Source: Rhodovulum euryhalinum
Lineage (GTDB): Bacteria > Pseudomonadota > Alphaproteobacteria > Rhodobacterales > Rhodobacteraceae
DNA: 64,000 nucleotides
Assembly: GCF_004342445.1 (NCBI RefSeq)
Contig: NZ_SLWW01000003.1
Coordinates: 1-64,000 of the forward strand
Direction of reading: 5' to 3'
The translations under genes were made by a program, and so were the position numbers. The notes under the pieces are model-generated. The model made no database searches, was not told the DNA's origin, and worked only from the letters and a program-made list of their open reading frames with translations. Numbering within the stretch: the stretch's first letter is position 1; the number at the start of each line of letters is the position of its first letter. Positions 26,405-35,769 of the stretch are shown piece by piece.

Positions 26405-27877
26405 ATGGCTAAAGACATTCCCGATCCGATCTCGCCCGAAAAGCTGATCGAAGAGGTTCTCTCCGCCTATCCCGCCAAAGCGGCCAAGAAACGCGCCAAG
26501 CACCTGGGCGTGGCCGAAGCGGTGCCCGAAGGGGAAACCGAGATCGTGTCGAAATGCGACACGGTGAAGTCCAACATCAAGTCCGTCCCCGGCGTGATGA
26601 CCATCCGCGGCTGCGCCTATGCGGGGTCCAAGGGCGTGGTCTGGGGCCCGATCAAGGACATGGTCCATATCAGCCACGGCCCCGTCGGCTGCGGCCACTA
26701 TTCCTGGTCGCAGCGCCGGAACTACTACACCGGTACCACCGGCGTGGACAGTTTCGTGACCTTCCAGTTCACGACCGACTTCCAGGAAAAGGACATCGTC
26801 TTCGGCGGTGACAAGAAACTGGAAAAGACGATCGACGAGATCAACGAGCTGTTCCCGCTGTCCAAGGGCATCACGGTGCAGTCGGAATGCCCGATCGGCC
26901 TGATCGGCGACGACATCGAGGCGGTCGCCCGCAAGAAGAACAAGGACATCGGCAAGACCATCGTGCCGGTCCGCTGCGAAGGTTTCCGCGGCGTGTCGCA
27001 ATCGCTGGGCCACCACATCGCCAATGACTGCATCCGCGACTGGGTACTGGACAAGGGCGAGGGTGCCGCCTACGAGCCCGGCCCGCATGACGTCACCATC
27101 ATCGGCGACTACAATATCGGCGGCGACGCCTGGTCGAGCCGCATCCTGCTGGAAGAGATCGGCCTGAACGTGGTCGGATCGTGGTCGGGCGACGCGACGC
27201 TGGCCGAGATCGAGAATGCGCCCAAGGCCCGGCTGAACCTGATCCACTGCTACCGGTCGATGAACTACATCTGCCGGCACATGGAAGAGACCCATGGCGT
27301 ACCGTGGATGGAATACAACTTCTTCGGACCCAGCCAGATCGCCGCCAGCCTGCGCGCCATCGCCGCCAGGTTCGACAAGACCATCCAGGACAACGCCGAG
27401 AAGGTGATCGCCAAGTACCAGCCGCTGGTCGACGCCGTGCTGGCGAAATTCAAGCCGCGGCTCGAAGGCAAGAAGGTGATGCTGTACGTGGGCGGCCTGC
27501 GTCCGCGCCACGTGGTCACCGCCTATCACGATCTGGGCATGGAAATCGTCGGCACCGGCTATGAATTCGCCCATGGCGACGACTACAAGCGCACCGGCGA
27601 GTACATCAAGGAAGGCACGCTGATCTACGATGACGTGACCGGCTACGAGCTGGAGAAGTTCATCGAGACGATCCGCCCCGACCTCGTGGGCTCGGGCATC
27701 AAGGAAAAATACCCGACGCAGAAGATGGGGATCCCGTTCCGCCAGATGCACAGCTGGGACTATTCCGGCCCCTATCACGGCTACGACGGCTTCGCGATCT
27801 TCGCCCGCGACATGGACCTGGCCATCAACAACCCGGTCTGGGGCCTGTTCGACGCGCCGTGGAAGAAATCGGCCTGA
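26405..27877 (+). CDS. nifD: Nitrogenase molybdenum-iron protein alpha chain
   Basis: 490 residues. P-cluster ligands are Cys70 (RGCAYAG), Cys96 (PVGCGHYSW) and Cys162 (QSECPIGL); FeMo-co ligands are Cys282 (LIHCYRS) and His449 (RQMHSWD). [15 protein letters not shown] and the QRRNYYTG segment are typical of molybdenum-type NifD, not VnfD or AnfD. The chain forms the alpha2beta2 tetramer with NifK. It starts 58 bp after nifH, behind GAAGGAG, and lacks any in-frame defect. Confidence 0.99.
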   Translation: MAKDIPDPISPEKLIEEVLSAYPAKAAKKRAKHLGVAEAVPEGETEIVSKCDTVKSNIKSVPGVMTIRGCAYAGSKGVVWGPIKDMVHISHGPVGCGHYSWSQRRNYYTGTTGVDSFVTFQFTTDFQEKDIVFGGDKKLEKTIDEINELFPLSKGITVQSECPIGLIGDDIEAVARKKNKDIGKTIVPVRCEGFRGVSQSLGHHIANDCIRDWVLDKGEGAAYEPGPHDVTIIGDYNIGGDAWSSRILLEEIGLNVVGSWSGDATLAEIENAPKARLNLIHCYRSMNYICRHMEETHGVPWMEYNFFGPSQIAASLRAIAARFDKTIQDNAEKVIAKYQPLVDAVLAKFKPRLEGKKVMLYVGGLRPRHVVTAYHDLGMEIVGTGYEFAHGDDYKRTGEYIKEGTLIYDDVTGYELEKFIETIRPDLVGSGIKEKYPTQKMGIPFRQMHSWDYSGPYHGYDGFAIFARDMDLAINNPVWGLFDAPWKKSA

Positions 27878-27886
27878 CGGCCCCTT

Positions 27887-27907
27887 GCGGGGGCTGGTGG
27901 CCCCCGC
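27887..27907 (+). repeat. Hairpin between nifD and nifK
   Basis: GCGGGGGC (27887-27894) pairs with GCCCCCGC (27900-27907) around a 5-nt loop, 9 bp after the nifD stop. Like the hairpin after nifH, it lacks a U-tract and sits in a 93-bp intercistronic gap, so it is more likely an RNA-stability element than a terminator. Confidence 0.58.
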
Positions 27908-27970
27908 GTCCCCTCAACCCTTTCGGCCGGCGTCCCGGAATGCGGACGGGCCCGAAGAAGGATCGCACAG

Positions 27971-29509
27971 ATGCCCCAATCGGCAGACAAGATACTGGAC
28001 CACGCCAAGCTGTTCCACGAGCCCGAATACAAGGAGATGCTCAAGAACAAGCGGGCGAAGTACGAGAACGCCCCGCCCGCGCCGCAGGTGACGGAAATCC
28101 TGGACTGGACCAAGTCCTGGGACTACCGCGAAAAGAACCTCGCCCGCACCGCGCTGGTCATCAACCCCGCCAAGGCCTGCCAGCCGCTGGGGGCCGTGTT
28201 CGCCTCGGCAGGCTATGAAGGCACGATGAGCTTCGTGCACGGCAGCCAGGGCTGCGTGGCGTATTACCGCTCGCACCTTTCGCGCCACTTCAAGGAACCG
28301 TCCTCGGCGGTGTCGTCCTCGATGACCGAGGATGCGGCGGTGTTCGGCGGTCTGACCAACATGGTCGAGGGGCTGGCCAACACCTACGCGCTCTATTCGC
28401 CCAAGATGATCGCCGTCTCGACCACCTGTATGGCCGAGGTGATCGGCGACGACCTCAACTCGTTCATCATCCAGGCGAAGGAGAAGGAAAGCGTTCCGGC
28501 CGATTTCGACGTGCCCTTCGCCCATACGCCCGCCTTCGTCGGCAGCCATGTCGACGGCTACGACAACATGCAGAAGGGCATCCTGGGCCATTTCTGGAAG
28601 GATGCCGAGCGGGTCGAGACCGACGCGATCAACATCATCCCGGGCTTCGACGGCTTTGCGGTCGGCAACATCCGCGAACTGAACCGGATGCTGGACGCGA
28701 TGGGCGTGACCTACACGATCCTGTCGGACGTGTCGGATGTCTTCGACACGCCGTCGGATGGCGAGTTCCGGATGTATGCGGGAGGCACCAGGCTTGAGGA
28801 TGCCAAGGCAGCGGTCAACGCCAAGGCGACGATCTCGATGCAGGAATACTGCACCCGCAAGACGATGGAACTGTGCGCCGACAAGGGCCAGCAAACCGCC
28901 GCCTTCCACTACCCGATGGGCGTGGGCGGCACCGACGAGTTCCTGATGAAGGTCTCGGAACTGACCGGCAAGCCGGTTCCCGACAGCCTGACGCTGGAGC
29001 GCGGGCGGCTGGTCGACGCGATGGCCGACAGCCAGTCCTATCTGCACGGCAAGACCTACGCGATCTATGGCGACCCCGACTTCGTCTATTCGATGGCCCG
29101 CTTCGTGATGGAAACCGGCGGCGAGCCGCGCCATTGCCTGGCCACCAACGGCGGCAAGGACTGGGTCGAGAAGATGGAGGCGCTGCTGGCCTCGTCGCCC
29201 TTCGGCGCAGGCTGCCAGGTCTGGGCCGGCAAGGATCTGTGGCACATGCGCTCGATCCTGGCGACCGAGCCCACGGACATGCTGATCGGCAGCAGCTATG
29301 GCAAGTACCTGGAACGCGACCTGGGTATCCCGCTGATCCGGCTCACCTTCCCGATCTTCGACCGGCACCATCACCACCGCTTCCCCACCTGGGGCTATCA
29401 GGGCGGCCTGACCGTGCTGGTCAAGATCCTCGACACCGTGCTGGACAAGCTCGACACGGACTCCGGCACCCTGGGCGAGACCGACATTTCCTTCGATCTC
29501 ACCCGCTGA
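27971..29509 (+). CDS. nifK: Nitrogenase molybdenum-iron protein beta chain
   Basis: 512 residues. P-cluster ligands are Cys70 (AKACQPLG), Cys95 (SQGCVAY) and Cys153 (STTCMAE). Residue 188, Ser in the Azotobacter protein and an oxygen ligand of the oxidised P-cluster, is Ala here ([11 protein letters not shown]), and residue 99 is Tyr (CVAYYRSH). This Ala188/Tyr99 pair is the combination described for Gluconacetobacter diazotrophicus, where the tyrosine takes over as ligand. It pairs with NifD. GAAGGA at 27956-27961 is the ribosome binding site. It is the last nif gene in the window; nifE, nifN and nifX do not follow. Confidence 0.99.
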   Translation: MPQSADKILDHAKLFHEPEYKEMLKNKRAKYENAPPAPQVTEILDWTKSWDYREKNLARTALVINPAKACQPLGAVFASAGYEGTMSFVHGSQGCVAYYRSHLSRHFKEPSSAVSSSMTEDAAVFGGLTNMVEGLANTYALYSPKMIAVSTTCMAEVIGDDLNSFIIQAKEKESVPADFDVPFAHTPAFVGSHVDGYDNMQKGILGHFWKDAERVETDAINIIPGFDGFAVGNIRELNRMLDAMGVTYTILSDVSDVFDTPSDGEFRMYAGGTRLEDAKAAVNAKATISMQEYCTRKTMELCADKGQQTAAFHYPMGVGGTDEFLMKVSELTGKPVPDSLTLERGRLVDAMADSQSYLHGKTYAIYGDPDFVYSMARFVMETGGEPRHCLATNGGKDWVEKMEALLASSPFGAGCQVWAGKDLWHMRSILATEPTDMLIGSSYGKYLERDLGIPLIRLTFPIFDRHHHHRFPTWGYQGGLTVLVKILDTVLDKLDTDSGTLGETDISFDLTR

Positions 29510-29582
29510 ACGTCAGCCCCGGCGCGTTTCCCTGTCCTGTCCCCGCGCCGGGGCCGTCGACGAAGCTCTCCCCGGGGCTTCG

Positions 29583-29622
29583 CAAGGCGCGGCCGGTGGT
29601 GTTTTCCACCGGCCGCGCCTTG
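29583..29622. terminator. Perfect 17-bp hairpin downstream of nifK
   Basis: The two arms (29583-29599 and 29606-29622) are perfectly complementary over 17 bp with a 6-nt TGTTTT loop, one of the strongest stem-loops in the window. It lies 73 bp after the nifK stop, between convergent genes, so it can act on both strands. No long U-tract follows on either side (TTGG after the plus-strand arm). The remaining 260 bp up to the gene at 29884 show no convincing gene. Confidence 0.7.
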
Positions 29623-29883
29623 GTCATCCCGGCGGGGTCAGTCCCCGGATCCGGATAACCGCCTTTGGGGCTACGCGGGCCCTTGACCGCAGGCTATGCA
29701 TGGGGGCGCTGCCTCGCGTCCTTCGGACGTCCCCAAGCCAGTTCAGACCAGACAAAGCCCTGCCCGCACCCGCAAGTCGGCTGCGCCTCTCGGCCCCGGT
29801 GGAGCGGCGCAGGACGGATGCAGGCGGGTACCGCGGTGAGACCCGCAGCCAGTCCCCCCGGCAAGGCAGAACTGCGCGTCAGC

Positions 29884-30663
29884 CTAGTCGGTGCAAGGGA
29901 AGATCGAATTGTCAACAAAGCTGAGCCCGAAGCGGGCCTCGCGCGTCGGCGTTGCGACATGTTCCACGATCGGGCGGAAGAATGCCTCGAAATCCGCGCC
30001 CGGGTCGCGAAGGCCCCTGACGATGGGTGCCAGGTCGCGACAGCTGGCGGTCATCGCCGCATGGTCGTTCGTAATCCAGAAGCCGACCTCTGGGGCAACC
30101 GGAACCGCTTCGGCCGCGATCGGGAAGTAGCGCGGCGATGTCAGCGTCCGGATCGTCCAGTCCCGGCTTTCCTGGTTGCGCGCAGCGCTGGCCAGCAATT
30201 CGGCCAGCGCGCGGGAATAGCGGACTTCGTACCCGAGCAGTCGGCCCGGCGTGGCGCCGTGCACCACCGCCTGGGCCTCGATCCGGATTTCCAGCCGGGC
30301 CAGCGTCGGATGCCGCTGAAGCGTGAAGACGGCGGTCAGCATGTCCGGGTCGGCGCTGCCGATCGAGGTGATCGAGGCCGAGTCCGGCACCGAACCCCGG
30401 AGATAGTCCTCGACCTTCCGCTCGGTCTCCGTCACCAGCCGGTCGGTTCTGGTCTCGATATCGCGCATTACCGCGTTCTGCGAGACCGAGTTGTAGATCT
30501 GGATCCCGAGAAAGATGGCGACAATGAGCGAGGTCGACCAGCCGGTGGCCTTGATGAACGAGGCTTCCTTGCGGTTGGCTTCTTCCCGCGCCTTCCGGTC
30601 GGCATCGAATTCGGCACGGAGGCGGTGCAGTTCCAGGTCCGTCGTGGTCTGTTCCATGGGCAT
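29884..30663 (-). CDS. Hypothetical membrane-anchored protein
   Basis: 259 residues. A charged coiled-coil-like N-terminus (TTTDLELHRLRAEFDADRKA and on) leads to one membrane helix (around 45-65, TSLIVAIFLGIQIYNSV) and a periplasmic part beginning with another heptad-like stretch (DIETRTDRLVTETERKVEDY). The rest has no recognised domain. The start is uncertain: ATG 30663 has the better-spaced GGCAGG leader, but an ATG at 30657 is two codons in. It stands alone between the nifHDK end and the directon downstream; no link to either is evident. Confidence 0.7.
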   Translation of the reverse strand: MPMEQTTTDLELHRLRAEFDADRKAREEANRKEASFIKATGWSTSLIVAIFLGIQIYNSVSQNAVMRDIETRTDRLVTETERKVEDYLRGSVPDSASITSIGSADPDMLTAVFTLQRHPTLARLEIRIEAQAVVHGATPGRLLGYEVRYSRALAELLASAARNQESRDWTIRTLTSPRYFPIAAEAVPVAPEVGFWITNDHAAMTASCRDLAPIVRGLRDPGADFEAFFRPIVEHVATPTREARFGLSFVDNSIFPCTD

Positions 30664-30885
30664 GCCTGCCGTGCGATCATCAGGATCGTACGCGTGAGCC
30701 CCGCGTTGCGCCATGCGACCCGGTGGCCAGAAGTGGTGGCCGCCAGCGTCGATCATGGGTCCTGGAACGTGCCGGCCGCTGCTTGCCGCCGGTCGACCGC
30801 GGCAATTTCCGGCATGGCTGCCCTGCGTCGTGCAGCCGGGCAGCCCCATGGCGGCATACCGACGCCGTCGGAGGCGGTCAGGTCA

Positions 30886-32007
30886 TCAGGGCTGTCGGTC
30901 CGCTTGCAGGCCGGTGTCCGGATGGCCAACGACGATGACGTTCCGCAGGGCGGCGCCCGTTCTGGTGTCGGCGATGGCCTCGTTGATCTGGTCCAGCCTC
31001 CAGCGCCCCGAGACCAGGTCATCAAGCCTGAGGCGGCCCTGCCGGTAAAGATCGACGATCCACGGGATGTCGCGCGCCAGCACCGTGTCGCCCATCATCG
31101 AACCGCGCAGTTCCTGCCCCAGCAGCGCGATCGCCACCGGTTCATAGCGCGCGGTCTGGCCGGAATGGGGCATGCCCACCATCACCAGCCGTCCGCCGGG
31201 GGCGAGGTAGCGGGGCGCCGTGTCATAGGCCGCCGCCGACCCCACCGCGACCAGCACCGCGTCGGCGGCGCGGCCCGCGATCTGGCGCGCCTCGCGCCAG
31301 GGCTTGTCCCCTGTCGCCAGCACCCCATCGGTCGCGCCGAACGCACGCGCGGCCTCGATCTTGTCGGCCCGCATGTCCACCGCGATCACCCGCGCCGCCC
31401 CGGCAAGCCGCGCGCCCTGGATCGCGTTCAGTCCCACACCGCCCGCGCCGATCACCACCACCGTCTCGCCGGGCCGCACCCGCGCCGTGTTGACCGCCGC
31501 GCCCAGCCCGGTGATAACCCCGCAGGACATCAGGCAGGCCGCCTCCATCGCCATGTCGGGCGGGATCGGCGCCACCTGGCTGTGATGCACGACCACGGCC
31601 TCGGCGAAGGCGGCGGTATCCAGGCCCTGGTGCACCGGCTGGCCGTCCGGGGTGAAGAGCGGCGTGTCGCCGTCATTGGGTTTGGTCCGGCAGATGCTGG
31701 GGTGCCCCGAGGCGCAACTGGGGCAGCCGCCGCAGGCGCGGATCAGCGTGACCAGCACCGTGTCGCCCGGGGCGACCCCCGTGACCCCCGGCCCCACCGC
31801 GGCGATGCGGCCGGCGGCCTCGTGCCCGTAGACTGCGGGCAGGCTCTGGTTCCAGGCGCCGTCGGCCATCGAGATGTCGGACTGGCAGATCGCGACGGCC
31901 CCGATCTCCACCTCGACCTCGCCGGGGCCGGGCGGGCGCAGGTGCAGGGTCTCGATCGTCAGGGGCGCGCCGAAGGCGCGGCAGACGGCGGCACGGATCG
32001 GGCGCAT
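30886..32007 (-). CDS. Zinc-dependent alcohol dehydrogenase
   Basis: 373 residues of the medium-chain dehydrogenase family. Catalytic zinc ligands lie in AICQSDIS (Cys, around 41) and YGHEAAGRI (His-Glu), the structural zinc loop is CGGCPSCASGHPSIC, and the NAD-binding motif is GAGGVGLNAIQGA. The length and GVITGLGAAVNTA segment are like class III/aryl-alcohol-type enzymes. It oxidises an alcohol to an aldehyde or the reverse with NAD; substrate unknown. It is the last gene of the minus-strand directon that begins at 39384, 17 bp after the MFS gene. Confidence 0.9.
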   Translation of the reverse strand: MRPIRAAVCRAFGAPLTIETLHLRPPGPGEVEVEIGAVAICQSDISMADGAWNQSLPAVYGHEAAGRIAAVGPGVTGVAPGDTVLVTLIRACGGCPSCASGHPSICRTKPNDGDTPLFTPDGQPVHQGLDTAAFAEAVVVHHSQVAPIPPDMAMEAACLMSCGVITGLGAAVNTARVRPGETVVVIGAGGVGLNAIQGARLAGAARVIAVDMRADKIEAARAFGATDGVLATGDKPWREARQIAGRAADAVLVAVGSAAAYDTAPRYLAPGGRLVMVGMPHSGQTARYEPVAIALLGQELRGSMMGDTVLARDIPWIVDLYRQGRLRLDDLVSGRWRLDQINEAIADTRTGAALRNVIVVGHPDTGLQADRQP

Positions 32008-32024
32008 GGGCTCCTCCCTCGGGG

Positions 32025-33245
32025 TCAGGCGGGGGCGCGGGTGTCGGCCCGCGCGACGAAGACAAGGGCGCAGGCGATCATCAGGCCGGCCGCCAGCAGG
32101 AACGGCGCCCCGGGCAGGACCAGCGGTGCGCCCTCGCGCGTGAAGGCAGCGAAGATCTGCGTCATCGCGATGGGCGACAGGATCATCGCCACCGAGCGGG
32201 TCGAACTGATCGCGCCCTGCAACTCGCCCTGTTGGTTGTCATCGGCCGCCTTGGACATCAGCCCCAGGATCGCGGGCGTGACCACCGCCCCCAGCGCCAG
32301 AAGCGGCGTCATCAGCAGGATCGCGGCCGAGTTGTCGACGAAACCGATGATGAGGAAGGCCAAGAAATTGTACGACAGCCCGTACCAGACCGTGCCGCGC
32401 TCGCCCAGCACCCGCAGGATCACCCGGATCAGCCCGCCCTGCACCGCGGCGATGCCGATACCGAACAGCGCCAGCGAAATGCCGATGGTGCCGGTCGACC
32501 AGCCAAAGCGATACTGGGTGAAATAGGCCCAGATCGCGGGGTAGATGAACATCGCACATTCGTAGAGGAAGAACAGCGTCAGCAGCGGCCGCACCCCCGG
32601 CAGGCGCCCCATCTCGCGGAACGCGCCGAGCGGGTTCGCGCGGCGCCAGTCGAACGGGCGGCGGATGCGGTCGGTCACGGTTTCGGGCAGCACGAAATAC
32701 CCGAAGATCAGGTTGGCGGTGGCCAGCGCCGCGGCCGCCCAGAACGGCGCGCGGGGGCCCAACTCGCCCAGAAAGCCGCCGATCAGCGGGCCAAGCACGA
32801 AACCGATGCCGAAGGTCGCGCCGACAAGTCCGAAGCGCGCGGCCTTGCGTTCGGGCGGCGAGATATCGGCGATGAAGGCGCCCGCGGTCGCCTGCGTCGC
32901 GGCGGTGATGCCACCGACGATGCGCGCCGCGAACAGCAGCCAGATCGAGCCCGCCAGCGCCATCACGACATAGTCCAGCGCCATCGTGGCGAGCGAGATC
33001 AGCAGCACCGGCCGCCGCCCGTAGCGGTCGGACAGGTTGCCGACCAGCGGGCCGCAAAGGAACTGCATCACCGCAAACGAGGTGGCGAGGATGCCGCCCC
33101 AGATCGCGGCATCCGACAGCCCCACGCCCTCGATATCGCGGATCAGGTCGGGCATCACCGGCAGGATCAGCCCGATCCCGATGGCGTCGAGGATCAGGGT
33201 GATCAGGATGAAGATGATCGGCAGGCGGGTCTTGGGCTGGCTCAT
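32025..33245 (-). CDS. MFS transporter, TCR/Tet family
   Basis: 406 residues with twelve predicted membrane helices. The motif-A loop after helix 2 reads GNLSDRYGRRPVLL, and the opening PIIFILITLILDAIGIGLIL with PVMPDLIRDI matches TCR/Tet family efflux proteins. Many such chromosomal homologues do not confer tetracycline resistance, so in a catabolic context it may export or import a pathway compound. It is flanked by BKACE (74 bp upstream) and the Zn-alcohol dehydrogenase (17 bp downstream) on the same strand. Confidence 0.88.
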   Translation of the reverse strand: MSQPKTRLPIIFILITLILDAIGIGLILPVMPDLIRDIEGVGLSDAAIWGGILATSFAVMQFLCGPLVGNLSDRYGRRPVLLISLATMALDYVVMALAGSIWLLFAARIVGGITAATQATAGAFIADISPPERKAARFGLVGATFGIGFVLGPLIGGFLGELGPRAPFWAAAALATANLIFGYFVLPETVTDRIRRPFDWRRANPLGAFREMGRLPGVRPLLTLFFLYECAMFIYPAIWAYFTQYRFGWSTGTIGISLALFGIGIAAVQGGLIRVILRVLGERGTVWYGLSYNFLAFLIIGFVDNSAAILLMTPLLALGAVVTPAILGLMSKAADDNQQGELQGAISSTRSVAMILSPIAMTQIFAAFTREGAPLVLPGAPFLLAAGLMIACALVFVARADTRAPA

Positions 33246-33319
33246 GGGGCGCGCGTCCTGACGTTGTATGACAAAGGCTTAGCCGTGAGGGGTGCGCGCG
33301 GCAAAGCGTTTCGCGCGCC

Positions 33320-34150
33320 TCAGCCCGGCCGCAGCCCCAGGATCGCGCGTGCCTCGGTCCAGGTGGCGACGGGGCGGTCGTATTTTTCACACAGCTCGAC
33401 CGCCCGGCGCACCAGCGCCGCGTTCGAGGGCGCAAGCCGGTCGCGGTCCAGCCGCACGTTGTCCTCCAGCCCGGTGCGGGTGTGGCCCCCGGCGGCGATG
33501 GACCATTCGTTCACCTCGATCTGGTGCCGCCCGATGCCCGCGCCGCACCATTCGGCATCGGGGGCGATCCGCTTCAGGGTCTCGACGTAGAAATCGAAAC
33601 TGGGCCGGTCCGCGGGCATGGCGTTCTTCACCCCCATCACGAACTGCACATAAAGCGGTTTCGCCAGCCGTCCGTCCCCGCTCATCTTCACGGCCTGGAA
33701 GATGTGGGACAGGTCGAAGGCCTCGATTTCCGGCTTCACATCGTATTTGTGCATTTCCGAGGCCAGCCAATCCACCAGATCGGGCGGGTTCTCGTAGACC
33801 CGTGTCGGAAAATTGTTCGACCCGACGGCCAGCGAGGCCATGTCGGGGCGCAGGGGCAGCATGCCGCCGCGCGCCGCCCCGGCCCCGGACCGGCCGCCGG
33901 TGGACAACTGCACGATCATGCCGGGGCAATGGGTCTGGATGCCCTCCATCAGGCGGGCGAACCGCTCGGGGTCCGAGGTCGGGGTCTGGTCGTCATTGCG
34001 CACGTGGCAATGTGCGATCGAGGCACCCGCCTCGAAACATTCCTGCACGCTTTCCACCTGTTCCGAGACGGTGATCGGGACGGCCGGGTTGTCCTCCTTG
34101 CGGGGAACGGATCCGGTGATGGCGACGCAGATGATGCAGGGCTTGGTCAT
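33320..34150 (-). CDS. BKACE-family beta-keto acid cleavage enzyme
   Basis: 276 residues of the DUF849/BKACE family. The metal-binding HxH is in SIAHCHVRND (around 45-50), and STGG occurs at about 83. The opening KPCIICVAITGSVPRKEDNP is typical. These zinc enzymes cleave a beta-keto acid with acetyl-CoA into acetoacetate and an acyl-CoA; the best-known member is 3-keto-5-aminohexanoate cleavage enzyme of lysine fermentation, but most have other substrates. The ATG overlaps the upstream hydrolase by 4 bp. Confidence 0.92.
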   Translation of the reverse strand: MTKPCIICVAITGSVPRKEDNPAVPITVSEQVESVQECFEAGASIAHCHVRNDDQTPTSDPERFARLMEGIQTHCPGMIVQLSTGGRSGAGAARGGMLPLRPDMASLAVGSNNFPTRVYENPPDLVDWLASEMHKYDVKPEIEAFDLSHIFQAVKMSGDGRLAKPLYVQFVMGVKNAMPADRPSFDFYVETLKRIAPDAEWCGAGIGRHQIEVNEWSIAAGGHTRTGLEDNVRLDRDRLAPSNAALVRRAVELCEKYDRPVATWTEARAILGLRPG

Positions 34151-34854
34151 GGGGTCTCGGCGATGTTGATCAGGATTTGGGCCAGTCTATCGGGCCCGGC
34201 GAAGAAGGGCGAGTGCCCGGCCTCAATGCGGTGGACTTGCGCGGCCGGCCAGTCGCGCACCATGTCCTGCTGCGCCTCGGGCGGGATGACCCGGTCCTCG
34301 GTGCAGATCACGTAGTGGCGCGGGATTCCTGCGGGCAGCGCGGCGGCCGGTTCGGTACCCGGCGCGGTCGGCTGCGGGGTCAGGCGGGCACGGGCGTAGT
34401 CCACCGTGCCGGGTGGGCAGTCATGGTAGAAGAGCGGCGCGAGGTTCTCGTCGGCGAAGACCGAGGTCTTGCGGTCCGCGCTCATCCGGATCGCCGACAG
34501 CAGGTTCTCGCAGCGGTATTGCGCCCGCAGGTCGCGGGCCGACTGGCCCGCGCGCGGCGCCCAGGCGGCGACGAAGACCAGGGCGGCGATCCTGTCCGGC
34601 GCGGCGGCGGCCGCGGCGGTGATGGTGATGCCGCCCAGCGAATGGCCCACGAGGATCGTGGGACCGTCAAGCGCGGCCAGCACCGCGTCGCGGCAATCGG
34701 CCAGCGTGACCTGTTCTGGCGGCGTCGGGTCCGCCCCGGCCGACGGCAGATCCAGCGCCTGCGCCTCGTGCCCCGCGGCCCGCAGCAGGGGCAGCACGTC
34801 ACGCCAGCACCAGGCGCCGTGGTTCGAGCCGTGGATCAGCAGGAAGCGGGTCAT
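34147..34854 (-). CDS. Alpha/beta hydrolase (esterase-like)
   Basis: 235 residues of the alpha/beta-hydrolase fold. The nucleophile elbow is VGHSLGGITI (around 76) and the catalytic His is in IEAGHSPFF near the C-terminus. The N-terminal LLIHGSNHGAWCWRDVLPLL is characteristic of the MES/salicylate-esterase-like branch (HGxxHGAWCW), which acts on esters. The substrate is unknown. ATG 34854 begins the conserved segment. It is translationally coupled to BKACE. Confidence 0.88.
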   Translation of the reverse strand: MTRFLLIHGSNHGAWCWRDVLPLLRAAGHEAQALDLPSAGADPTPPEQVTLADCRDAVLAALDGPTILVGHSLGGITITAAAAAAPDRIAALVFVAAWAPRAGQSARDLRAQYRCENLLSAIRMSADRKTSVFADENLAPLFYHDCPPGTVDYARARLTPQPTAPGTEPAAALPAGIPRHYVICTEDRVIPPEAQQDMVRDWPAAQVHRIEAGHSPFFAGPDRLAQILINIAETP

Positions 34855-34920
34855 CAGCGGCCCATGACCGGGGGCAGGCCCCGCCGCGGATGTTCGATCC
34901 GTGCAAGTCCGGGGCAGGGG

Positions 34921-35709
34921 TCAGACATGGCCGATCTCCTTCAGGAAGCCGGTCAGGACCTCGGTATAGTCCCCGGGCCGGTCGACGCAGGGCAGATGCC
35001 CCGCGCCGCGGATCAGGTGGAACCGCGATCCCTTGATCAGCGCCGCGGTCTCGCGCACCAGATCGGGCGGGGTCGAGCCGTCCTCGCTGCCCGCGATGGC
35101 CAGCGTCGGCAGCGTCAGCCCCGAGGTCGGAGTATAGAAATCGGTGCCCGAGATCGCCGCGCAGCAGCCCAGATAGCCCTCGACAGGCTGGCGTGTCAGC
35201 ATGGCGCGCCAGAGCAGGCAGTCGGGGCTTTCGCGGAAGGGGCGCGCGAACCAGCGGTCCATCGTGGCATCCGCCAGCGCCGCGATCCCGCCCTTGCGCA
35301 CCGCCTCGATGCGGTCGGCCCAGATCGCGGGGGTGCCGATCTTGGCGGCGGTGTTGGACAGCACCATCGCCCGCACCTGATCCAGCCGCTTGACCGCCAG
35401 CCCCTGCGCGATCATGCCCCCGACCGACAGCCCGACGAAGACGCAATCGGTCACGCCCAGGAAATCCAGCAGCCGCTCGGCATCGCGCACCAGCGCGCCC
35501 ATGGAATAGGGCCCCGGCGGGCAGGACGACAGCCCGTGCCCCCGCTTGTCATAGCGGATCGCGCGCAGCCCCGGCGGCAGCAACGCCACCACCTCGTCCC
35601 AGATCCGCAGGTCGGTTCCCAGCGCGTTGGCCAAGACGACGGGCGCGCCATCCGGGTCGCCATCCTCGCGGTAATGCAACGCCACGTCGCCCAGATCGGC
35701 AATCCGCAT
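34921..35709 (-). CDS. pcaD: 3-oxoadipate enol-lactonase-like hydrolase
   Basis: 262 residues resembling PcaD: nucleophile Ser in VGLSVGGMIAQGLA, catalytic His in GAGHLPCVDRPGDYTEV, oxyanion segment VLANALGTDLRIW near the start. The classic reaction is hydrolysis of 3-oxoadipate enol-lactone to 3-oxoadipate in the protocatechuate/catechol pathway. None of pcaGHBCIJ lies in the window, so the true substrate could be another lactone or ester; the symbol marks the subfamily. ATG 35709 is the start of the conserved region, 60 bp downstream of the EEP gene. Confidence 0.75.
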   Translation of the reverse strand: MRIADLGDVALHYREDGDPDGAPVVLANALGTDLRIWDEVVALLPPGLRAIRYDKRGHGLSSCPPGPYSMGALVRDAERLLDFLGVTDCVFVGLSVGGMIAQGLAVKRLDQVRAMVLSNTAAKIGTPAIWADRIEAVRKGGIAALADATMDRWFARPFRESPDCLLWRAMLTRQPVEGYLGCCAAISGTDFYTPTSGLTLPTLAIAGSEDGSTPPDLVRETAALIKGSRFHLIRGAGHLPCVDRPGDYTEVLTGFLKEIGHV

Positions 35710-35769
35710 GAACCCCTCCTGTCCTGCCCGGCCGCGGCGCAGCATGGCCCGCGCGCCGGGGGGCGTCAA

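Noticed and set aside
29623-29883. Overlapping short frames between the nifK hairpin and 29884
   Set aside because: Low-complexity Arg/Pro/Ser-rich translations on both strands with no motif or good ribosome binding site.
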